Assembly: GCA_022706175.1 (NCBI GenBank)
Contig: JAKJDB010000228.1
Span: 1-5,312 of the forward strand
Length of the DNA stretch: 5,312 nt
Direction of reading: 5' to 3'
Origin: Candidatus Zhuqueibacterota bacterium
Lineage (GTDB): Bacteria; KSB1; UBA2214
Part shown: positions 1 to 5,312 of the stretch, piece after piece
Position numbering within the stretch: position 1 is the first letter of the stretch
Layout of the letters: the number at the start of each line of letters is the position of its first letter
Program-made: the position numbers and the translations under genes
Notes under the pieces: generated by a model
Told to the model about the DNA's origin: nothing
What the model saw: the letters and a program-made list of their open reading frames with translations, nothing else
The model's database searches: none

Positions 1-711
1 CTGTGGAACACCGCCTATTACACCGTTTTCTCCGTGCCCCTCGGCGTGCCTTTATCGCTGGTCCTGGCTCTGCTGCTGAATCAGAATCTCAAGGGACAAA
101 AGTTTTTTCGCACGATCTTTTTCCTGCCCTCGGTGACCAACATGGTCGCGGTTTCCATTCTGTGGATGTGGATTTTCAATCCCGAATTCGGCCTGTTGAA
201 CCGGGCCTTGTCGCTGGTGGGCGTGGCCGGTCCGCTCTGGTTGCAGAGCGAGACCTGGGCCAAACCGGCGTTGATTCTGATGTCCTTGTGGGGGATCGGC
301 GGCGGCATGATCATCACCCTGGCCGCCCTGCAGGGCATCGCGCCGGAACTGTATGAAGCGGCGGAGCTGGATGGCGCACGCGCCTGGCGAAGATTTTTTC
401 ACATCACCCTGCCGATGATCTCGCCGGCGCTGTTCTTTAACCTGATCATGAATACCATCGGCTCTTTTCAGGTTTTTACGCAGGCGTTCGTCATGACCGC
501 CTCTTCCGCTGAAGGCAGCGAGGGGGGGCCCAATAACGCCACTCTGTTTTTTGTCCTCTATCTCTATAAAAAAGCGTTTCAGCAGTTTAAAATGGGCTAT
601 GCGTCCACGCTCGCCTGGATTTTGTTCGTCGTCATTCTGTTTTTTACCATTCTGCAGTTCCGCCTTTCCCGCCGCTGGGTTTATTATGAATCCGGAGGGA
701 ACAGGGGATGA
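1..711 (+). CDS. Sugar ABC transporter permease, MalF/UgpA type (5' partial)
   Basis: Inner-membrane subunit of a carbohydrate ABC importer; with its partner permease it forms the channel that receives sugar from a periplasmic or lipid-anchored binding protein. The reading frame is open from base 1, so the start and first membrane segment(s) lie outside the window; 236 residues are visible. The family-defining EAA loop, which docks on the ATPase, is clear at about 355-414 (EAAELDGA, then FFHITLP). Hydrophobic stretches sit at visible residues of about 5-27, 38-58, 90-111, 138-162 and 202-220. The C-terminal pattern GSFQVFTQAFVMT, GGPNNAT, MGYAS and QFRLSRRWVYYE is typical of the UgpA/LacF branch. 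A slightly long Ser/Glu/Gly-rich loop precedes GGPNNAT. The stop overlaps the next gene by four bases (ATGA), indicating translational coupling. Family assignment is firm; the transported sugar cannot be read from the sequence. Confidence 0.95.
   Translation: MWNTAYYTVFSVPLGVPLSLVLALLLNQNLKGQKFFRTIFFLPSVTNMVAVSILWMWIFNPEFGLLNRALSLVGVAGPLWLQSETWAKPALILMSLWGIGGGMIITLAALQGIAPELYEAAELDGARAWRRFFHITLPMISPALFFNLIMNTIGSFQVFTQAFVMTASSAEGSEGGPNNATLFFVLYLYKKAFQQFKMGYASTLAWILFVVILFFTILQFRLSRRWVYYESGGNRG
694..699 (+). promoter_or_regulatory. Shine-Dalgarno site for the second permease
   Basis: GGAGGG lies inside the end of the first permease gene, with its GGAGG core (694-698) nine bases before ATG at 708. 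A second in-frame ATG follows at 711, with a 12-base gap. The spacing favours 708 as the start, which gives the four-base ATGA overlap with the upstream stop. Confidence 0.7.
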
Positions 712-1565
712 TGACCAATCGGCCTTCGCTGTGGCACTGGGTTTCAAACGGTGTTTTTTATCTGGGCATGATTATGCTGAGTCTGGTCTTTCTGGCGCCG
801 GTCCTATGGCTACTTTCCTCATCGCTGCAGAGCCTGACCGGTGTTTTCAGCGTGCCCTATCAATGGATTCCGCAATCGTTGCATTGGGAGAATTACCGCA
901 GCGTGTTGACCGTGCTGCCGTTTGTCCGCTATTTCGGCAATACGCTTCTCATCACCGGCCTGGTTCTACTCGGCACCTTGACCTCCAGCTCCATGGTCGC
1001 CTATGGCTTCAGCCGGCTGAAATTCCGCGGCAGGCAGACGATGTTCAGCCTGTGCATCGCCACCATGCTGTTGCCCGGTCAGGTGACCATGATTCCCCTG
1101 TACATTCTTTTTGCCCGATTGGGCTGGGTGGACACGCTGCTGCCCTTGATCGTGCCGGCGTTTTTTGGCTCGCCGTTCTACATCTTTTTATTGCGGCAGT
1201 TTTTTCTCACCATCCCCTTTGACTATGACGAAGCCGCGCGGCTGGACGGCGCCGGTCCCTGGCGCATCTACTGGCATATCATTTTGCCGCAGTCCAAGCC
1301 GGCGCTGGCCACGGTGATGGTGTTCAGCTTTATCGGCGTTTGGAATGATTTTTTCAATCCATTGATTTACATCAATTCATTTGAAAAGGCCACGCTGACC
1401 CTGGGCTTGAATTTTCTCAAAACTCAGATCATCGGTTCCGGGGTCACCCAGTGGCCGGTTCTCATGGCCGCCGCGGTGCTGGTGCTGATACCCAATGTGC
1501 TGATTTTTTTCCTGGCGCAGCGCCATTTTATCAAAGGGATCAACGTCGGCGGCCTGCGCGGATAA
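708..1565 (+). CDS. Sugar ABC transporter permease, MalG/UgpE type
   Basis: Second inner-membrane channel subunit of the same carbohydrate ABC importer. At 285 residues it has the usual length for the MalG/UgpE/AraQ branch and appears complete. Six hydrophobic segments can be seen at about 14-36, 76-100, 110-134, 141-163, 197-221 and 249-270. The EAA loop is at residues 175-194 (DEAARLDGAG, then WHIILP). The family's usual ending is present: VWNDFFNPLI, then QRHFIKGINVGGLRG at the C-terminus. The start is ATG at 708, supported by GGAGG nine bases upstream and coupled to the preceding permease by overlap. No ATPase gene follows; importers of this class often use a shared MsmX/UgpC-type ATPase encoded elsewhere, which would fit. 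Substrate is unknown; a glycoside or oligosaccharide is inferred from the neighbouring GH4 enzyme. Confidence 0.96.
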   Translation: MMTNRPSLWHWVSNGVFYLGMIMLSLVFLAPVLWLLSSSLQSLTGVFSVPYQWIPQSLHWENYRSVLTVLPFVRYFGNTLLITGLVLLGTLTSSSMVAYGFSRLKFRGRQTMFSLCIATMLLPGQVTMIPLYILFARLGWVDTLLPLIVPAFFGSPFYIFLLRQFFLTIPFDYDEAARLDGAGPWRIYWHIILPQSKPALATVMVFSFIGVWNDFFNPLIYINSFEKATLTLGLNFLKTQIIGSGVTQWPVLMAAAVLVLIPNVLIFFLAQRHFIKGINVGGLRG

Positions 1566-1584
1566 CTATTGGCAAGGAGACGAT

Positions 1585-2010
1585 ATGTTCTACCGTTTTT
1601 GCGCAGGGGTGATGTTGCTGATGCTGTTTGTCTGGTCCGATCCCTGCGTATGCCAGGAGACCGCGGCTCAGATCGATTCCGCACTGGCGCGGTGGATTGA
1701 GCTATCAGATGGATCCACTGCCAGCATCCGCTTTTGTTTTTCCCGGGGCATAGAAAAAATGGATCAACGGCTCAATGCGCTGTACCGGTCCCTGTTGGGA
1801 AAACTGAACGAAGAGCAGAAAACGCTGTTGCGCGACAGCCAGCGCAAATGGCTGGCTTTTCGCGAGGCTGAGGCAAAACTGGCTTCCGCTGTGGATCCCA
1901 ACGCCGGCGGCTCGCTGGCGTTGATCGCAGACGACTCTTTTCAATTCGAGATGCTCAAAAAGCGGGTGCGGGATTTTGAGGCGTTTTTAAACCAGGAGAA
2001 TCTGCGCTAA
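1585..2010 (+). CDS. LprI/DUF1311-family small exported protein
   Basis: A 141-residue protein of the lysozyme-inhibitor LprI N-terminal family (DUF1311, YecT-like). Residues 1-23 look like a signal peptide: a short MFYRF start, then a hydrophobic core (CAGVMLLMLFVW), with likely cleavage near VC/QE. There is no proper lipobox, so a soluble periplasmic or secreted product is more likely than a lipoprotein. The family pattern is seen in residues 49-135: Cys51, then LNALYRSLLGKL, then DSQRKWLAFREAEAK, then a GGS turn and a final charged helix (FEMLKKRVRDFEAFL). Two cysteines usual in the family appear replaced, by Ala after REAE and by Ser/Phe in the ADDSF stretch, so the usual disulfides are probably absent. 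AAGGAG at 1574-1579 sits five bases before the ATG. It lies 19 bases after the permease gene, apparently in the same operon. Some relatives inhibit lysozyme; that role here is not shown, and the link to sugar uptake is unclear. Confidence 0.8.
   Translation: MFYRFCAGVMLLMLFVWSDPCVCQETAAQIDSALARWIELSDGSTASIRFCFSRGIEKMDQRLNALYRSLLGKLNEEQKTLLRDSQRKWLAFREAEAKLASAVDPNAGGSLALIADDSFQFEMLKKRVRDFEAFLNQENLR
1994..1998 (+). promoter_or_regulatory. Shine-Dalgarno candidate for the GTG start at 2011
   Basis: AGGAG inside the end of the LprI-family gene, 12 bases before GTG at 2011. This gap is longer than usual. Because the stop TAA (2008-2010) touches the GTG, ribosomes finishing the upstream gene could restart at once, so the weak spacing may not matter. 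The next in-frame ATG is about 50 codons further on, inside apparently structured protein, which supports the GTG. Confidence 0.45.
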
Positions 2011-3408
2011 GTGGAAAAAGGGCCGAAACTGGCTTTTAAACATACGGGCCCGGCCGATGGCCTGCTATTCGATCGAAGAGAGCTCATCGCCGAGATACGC
2101 GGTCTGCAACTGTGCCAGGCGCGCTTTCAGCCGCAAGGCCCGCTGATCATCGGCAACCAGGTGCCCATGCCGCTCTACTGGTGGCAGTACCAGGACCATG
2201 AAAATCCCGATCACCATGTGGGCCACAACGCCAGACTGGACCTAGTGGCCCAGGCGCCGGACAAAGTCACGCTGCTGGCGCTGGGCCATCATGCCGCCGG
2301 ATTGGTCAGCCGCTATCGGATCACAGTGACATGGTCTGAGGAGCTGAAAAGTTATCGTTTTCACATCAACGCCCGACTGCACATTCCCTACGGCAGCAGC
2401 TGGCGCGTACTGCGCAATCCCAGCCATGGCGAGATCGAGTTCTGCAATGTCTGGCCTGAAGGATCATTCAGTATCGAGCCGGGCGTCGGCAAACGCTATC
2501 AGGCCTGTTATGTCCTGGGCCCTGAAACCGCCCGCCGCATTCCGCACCATCATCTGGAGACCGACGACAAGCACAATATTCTGCTTGGCCGGAATGATCG
2601 CATGCTGTGGATGCTGGAAGAGGTCAATCCGGTTTTTGAGCTGCGGTCGCCAGCGCCGGTGCTGGCCGGGCTGTGCGCATATATGTGGGATGCCCATTTC
2701 GGCTATCGTGCGACACACCCGGGACAGACGGAGCACTCGGTGCACGGCCCTGCAGACTATCAGGCGGATTTCTCTATCTATGCGCTGACGCGACCCGCCG
2801 CTGCTGCAGCAGTCCGCCAGGCCACCGAGCTGCCCGCCGACGCTCTGCAAGAACATCCGCTGTACCTCTCCGGCGTGAACACTTTTTCCCAGACCCTTCT
2901 GGACTATCCAGAGCAGCTGGCCTCTTTATGGCCATGGTCTCATGAAGGAGTAGAAGGGGCCAGCCGTTTTTTCCAAGATCGCACCAGCGGGTTTGACGAT
3001 ACCTATTCGCTGTGTATTGAAAACAGCCGCGCTGTCGATTCACGCTGGCTGGCGACGACCCTCGGTCCGGCCTTTGGCGAACCTCCGTTCCCGGATCATG
3101 CGCGTTACCGGTTGTCCGGGTATGTCAGAACCGAAGCGGTGGAACACGGCGCCGGGCTGGCCATACGGCTGCATCGTCCCGGTCACGGCGATGTGTTCAA
3201 ACCGCAAGACTATGAGCTGTTTGCAAGTACGACCATGGCCTTCGGCACAGCAGAGTGGCGTTACCTGCAGGTGGAGACACCGTGCATCTCACCGGCGCCG
3301 GATCGTCTTCATCTGCTGTTGAATCTTTTCGGCAGGGGAAAATGCTGGTTTGATAATGTACGGTTGGAAATTCTCTGCTTTGGTATCACAGAAAAAGCAG
3401 AACCCTAA
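2011..3408 (+). CDS. Unrecognised 465-residue protein with C-terminal CBM-like domain
   Basis: I do not recognise the family of the full protein. No signal peptide or membrane segment is visible, so as annotated it is cytoplasmic. Residues about 1-265 look rich in beta strands and aromatic residues and carry several His-rich patches (QDHENPDHHVGH at 62-72, PHHHLETDDKH at 178-188, WDAHFGY at 226-232). These could line a sugar-binding or metal-binding site, though no known catalytic motif can be named. Residues about 310-455 resemble a CBM4/9/22-like jelly roll: YRLSGYVRTEAV, a central strand pair (GAGLAIRLHRPGHG), AEWRYLQVETP, and the ending GKCWFDNVRLEIL. The start is GTG at 2011, directly after the upstream TAA and in the same frame. 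It is followed 17 bases later by the membrane-protein gene. Context suggests a role with the imported glycan, perhaps a hydrolase, epimerase or binding protein; this is inference. The gene's reality is well supported by length and context, its function is not. Confidence 0.85.
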   Translation: MEKGPKLAFKHTGPADGLLFDRRELIAEIRGLQLCQARFQPQGPLIIGNQVPMPLYWWQYQDHENPDHHVGHNARLDLVAQAPDKVTLLALGHHAAGLVSRYRITVTWSEELKSYRFHINARLHIPYGSSWRVLRNPSHGEIEFCNVWPEGSFSIEPGVGKRYQACYVLGPETARRIPHHHLETDDKHNILLGRNDRMLWMLEEVNPVFELRSPAPVLAGLCAYMWDAHFGYRATHPGQTEHSVHGPADYQADFSIYALTRPAAAAAVRQATELPADALQEHPLYLSGVNTFSQTLLDYPEQLASLWPWSHEGVEGASRFFQDRTSGFDDTYSLCIENSRAVDSRWLATTLGPAFGEPPFPDHARYRLSGYVRTEAVEHGAGLAIRLHRPGHGDVFKPQDYELFASTTMAFGTAEWRYLQVETPCISPAPDRLHLLLNLFGRGKCWFDNVRLEILCFGITEKAEP

Positions 3409-3412
3409 AAAC

Positions 3413-3418
3413 GGAGGG
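3413..3418 (+). promoter_or_regulatory. Shine-Dalgarno site for the membrane-protein gene
   Basis: GGAGGG placed seven bases before ATG at 3426. This is a strong and well-spaced site that fixes the start of the broken membrane-protein gene and suggests the gene was under selection for translation. By contrast, the second half of that gene has no comparable site before the GTG at 3770. Confidence 0.75.
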
Positions 3419-3425
3419 CAAACAA

Positions 3426-4129
3426 ATGGAACAGTCTGATTCAACGACAGCCGTTCCTGGACCGTCCGCATTTCAGTTTGGCACTGTTTGGCAACGATTG
3501 TTCTGGAGCGGACTTTTTGCCGTGGCCATGGGACTGCTGGAGGCCATCTGCGTCGTCTATTTACGGCGATTGATTTTTCCCGATGGAATGGATCGCATCC
3601 GTGCGCCGGTTCCGTTCAGCCATGCGCGCATCGAAGTGTTGCGTGAACTGTGCACCATGCTCATGCTGTGGACCACGGCGTGGTTGGCGGGCTTTAGCCT
3701 GAGATCCCGGATCGCGGTTTTCTTTTATCTGTTCGGCATCTGGGATATCCTCTACTATGTTGGATTGAAGTGGTTCGTCGCATGGCCCTCTTCGTGGCTC
3801 GAGTGGGACTGTCTATTTTAATTCCTGTGACCTGGTACGGACCGGTGCTGGCGCCGGTTCTGATCAGCCTTTCTTTTATCACTGCCGGCAGTCTGGTCCT
3901 GGTCCGCGAGGCCTCCGGTTCACCGCTGCGTTTTTCTCCCTTGGCCGTCTGGCTGCCTGTCTCGGGCGCTGCACTCTGGCTGGCGTCGTTCCTCAAAGAC
4001 AGCAAACATATCCAACTGCACGGTTACGAAGGGGTGAGTTACTCCTGGGTGCTGTTTATGCTGGGCATGGCTTTGTGCTTGGCTGGATTGTGGCTGGCTT
4101 TGACTGGAGCTGCACAAGGAAAGAAATAG
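3426..4129 (+). pseudogene. Multi-pass membrane protein of unknown function, broken by a -1 frameshift
   Basis: Two overlapping frames together encode one integral membrane protein. The first runs from ATG 3426 to TAA 3819-3821 (131 residues, ending LEWDCLF). The second is open across this point and ends at TAG 4127-4129. One extra T in the T4 run at 3816-3819 would join them smoothly as DCLF-LIPVTWYGPVLAPV, giving about 234 residues. Six likely membrane segments then appear, at about residues 27-48, 74-92, 96-116, 132-154, 165-186 and 206-227. A Trp/Tyr-rich loop (GIWDILYYVGLKWF, then WPSSWLEWD) sits just before the break. I recall similar unnamed membrane proteins with this GIWDxxYY/WD/PVxWxGPVLAPV layout but no assigned function. 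The frame switch has no convincing programmed-slippage site. It may be a sequencing or assembly error, or a real recent inactivation. It is the last gene of the plus-strand run. Confidence 0.75.
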
Positions 4130-4202
4130 ACCAGAATGGAAGAGGGAAGGCCTGAGCGACGTGCCCAGGCTGTGCAGTCTTTGTTGCCGAAGCGTGGTTT
4201 TC
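4130..4202. other. Convergent intergenic gap with a weak hairpin
   Basis: Seventy-three bases separate the two convergent genes. GGCCTG at 4149-4154 can pair with CAGGCT at 4166-4171 (six pairs, one of them G-T) around an 11-base loop. Neither side has a real T-run: TCTTTGTTG follows on the plus strand, and a pyrimidine-rich but broken stretch on the minus strand. It could act as a weak two-way terminator, but the evidence is thin. No other gene or repeat is visible here. Confidence 0.25.
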
Positions 4203-5312
4203 CTATGCAACGTCAGCCATGATCGCACGATTGGCCTGTTGCATCCGCTGCCAAAGTGCTTCCAGCTGAGACTCTTTCGGACCGAGCGGATGGATGAGCA
4301 TGGCGGTTTTGATCAGGTCATCCCGCTGTGCGGCATATCCGTTGATGACCAGCCGCTCCACATTTTTAATCGTATGGATCAATCCGCTGGTCGCCGGATG
4401 ACAGACGCCGAGCGGGATCGGCACAGGTCCGTTCTTTCTTATTCGGGCCGGTATCTCCAAAATATAATCGTCCGGCAGGTCGGTGATGGCGCCGTTGTTG
4501 CGGGTGTTGACGATGTGTACGGTGTCGCGGTCCAGCGCCATGTCGCGCATCAGCCCGGTGGCCACCGTGGAATACATAAAGCCGCCGCGCTGGCTGAGCA
4601 GCTCCGGTTTTTCGTCCAACTCTTCGCGGCTGTAGAGCTGCAGCAGCTGCTCCTCGATCCGTTGGATCACCTCCCCGCGGGTTCCCTGTGCATCGCGCTC
4701 CTGCCTCTCAGCCTCCAGCATGCGGTCGGTCATATAGTAATAGCGCAGATAGGGATTGGGCAACAGTTTGAGCTGGGCGATGAATTGTGGTTCATAATCA
4801 TTCTGCGGAATGTTTTTCATGTTCAGCCTGAACCGGTCCCACATCTCGGCCGTGCGGTCCTGATCCCGTATACGCACCTTTTCCACCCAGGAGAGGTGAT
4901 TGAGTCCATAGTATTTCAGGAACACCTGGTCCGGTTCACAGGCGAACGCCTTGGCGGATTCCAGCACGAATTCGATGGGCACGTTGCACAGACCGATGCA
5001 GCGCTCATGGTGCAGATGGTTGACCATGAACTCGGTCAAGGCGCCCGAGGGATTGGAGAAATTGATGATCCAGGCCCGAGGGGCGGTCTGTTCGATCAGA
5101 TTCACATACTGTTCAATGATCGGAAAAGCGCGCAGGCTGCAGGCCAGCCCGCCCATGCCGGTGGTCTCCTGTCCGATCAGGCCGAACTCCAGAGGTATTT
5201 TTTCATCCTGAATGCGGCCCTGCAGCAGCCCGGCGCGAAACTGAAAAATGATGAAATCCGCATCCTGCAGCGCGGCCCGTGCGTCATAGGTTCTGCGCAG
5301 CAGGGCCCCTTG
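4203..5312 (-). CDS. GH4-family glycosidase, 6-phospho-beta-glucosidase-like (5' partial)
   Basis: Glycoside hydrolase family 4 enzymes are cytoplasmic and cleave glycosides by an NAD+- and Mn2+-dependent oxidation/elimination route. The frame is open to the right edge, so the visible 369 residues lack about 70 N-terminal residues, including the Rossmann GAGS loop. In the visible part: DADFIIFQFRAG (17-28), IGQETTG (46-52), NFSNPSG (84-90), GLCNVP (107-112), GLNH (136-139), RYYYMTD (138-144 of the segment starting at 5156), GGFMYS (243-248) and RNNGAITDLPDD (271-282). Cys109 and His139 match the metal ligands, and Tyr247 (4572-4574) the catalytic base known from the family. CNVP rather than CDMP is the signature of beta-specific members. 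An ATG at 5154-5156 lies inside the conserved core and is not the start. It is convergent with the transporter operon and probably processes the imported sugar. Whether the substrate is phosphorylated is open. Confidence 0.93.
   Translation of the reverse strand, partial: QGALLRRTYDARAALQDADFIIFQFRAGLLQGRIQDEKIPLEFGLIGQETTGMGGLACSLRAFPIIEQYVNLIEQTAPRAWIINFSNPSGALTEFMVNHLHHERCIGLCNVPIEFVLESAKAFACEPDQVFLKYYGLNHLSWVEKVRIRDQDRTAEMWDRFRLNMKNIPQNDYEPQFIAQLKLLPNPYLRYYYMTDRMLEAERQERDAQGTRGEVIQRIEEQLLQLYSREELDEKPELLSQRGGFMYSTVATGLMRDMALDRDTVHIVNTRNNGAITDLPDDYILEIPARIRKNGPVPIPLGVCHPATSGLIHTIKNVERLVINGYAAQRDDLIKTAMLIHPLGPKESQLEALWQRMQQANRAIMADVA

Noticed and set aside
522..528. Run of seven G in the first permease gene, in a loop longer than usual before GGPNNAT
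   Set aside because: The frame is intact on both sides and the family pattern resumes directly, so there is no sign of a frameshift. The extra loop residues are probably ordinary length variation.
52..747. Long open frame on the minus strand opposite the first permease
   Set aside because: It is rich in Gln, Arg and His with no recognisable domain and lies wholly across genes with clear family motifs, as expected for a shadow frame.
3770..3817. GTG at 3770 as the start of a separate 119-residue protein
   Set aside because: It has no good ribosome site, overlaps the end of the first half, and its first residues (MVRRMALFVARVG) do not look like the family. The continuous membrane protein fits better.
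3815..3821. Programmed -1 frameshift signal at ATTTTAA
   Set aside because: It lacks the canonical heptamer, and the T4 run is too short for ordinary transcriptional slippage.
4149..4171. Hairpin between the convergent genes as a rho-independent terminator
   Set aside because: The stem is short with one G-T pair and neither strand has a T-run after it, so I list it only as a weak element of the gap.
1..5312. CRISPR arrays, tRNAs, insertion sequences or inverted repeats
   Set aside because: Reading both strands I saw no regularly spaced repeats, no transposase-like protein and no tRNA-like fold; nearly all of the window is coding.

Overview
This window is a carbohydrate-uptake and processing locus from a bacterium with moderately GC-rich DNA. 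Five genes lie on the plus strand and face a glycoside hydrolase gene on the minus strand. Nothing fixes the taxon: there is no rRNA, tRNA or marker gene. The mix of a UgpA/UgpE-type sugar ABC transporter, a GH4 enzyme and several orphan proteins fits an uncultivated or poorly sampled Gram-negative-like lineage (for example the KSB1/Calditrichota or Bacteroidota-related groups), but this is only a weak inference.

Plus strand, 1-4129. The window opens inside the first inner-membrane permease of a sugar ABC importer (1-711, 5' end missing). Its stop overlaps the start of the second permease (708-1565) by four bases. After 19 bases comes a small, probably exported LprI/DUF1311-family protein (1585-2010). 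Its TAA stop is followed at once, in the same frame, by the GTG start of an unrecognised 465-residue protein (2011-3408). That protein has a C-terminal half resembling a carbohydrate-binding jelly-roll domain. After another 17 bases comes a roughly 234-residue multi-pass membrane protein (3426-4129), broken in this sequence by a one-base frameshift at a T-run near 3816-3819. The tight spacing and the Shine-Dalgarno sites before each start suggest one operon. The solute-binding protein would be expected upstream of base 1. No ABC ATPase gene is visible.

Convergent gap, 4130-4202. It holds no gene, only a weak hairpin.

Minus strand, 4203-5312. This is a GH4-family NAD+/Mn2+-dependent glycosidase of the phospho-beta-glucosidase-like branch (CNVP motif). 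Its roughly 70 N-terminal residues lie beyond the right edge.

Together the genes suggest import of an oligosaccharide or glycoside by the ABC system and cleavage by the GH4 enzyme in the cytoplasm. The 465-residue protein may act on or bind the same sugar. The roles of the LprI-like protein and the membrane protein are not evident. The best leads are the unrecognised 465-residue protein, the in-frame stop/GTG junction before it, and the frameshifted membrane gene.
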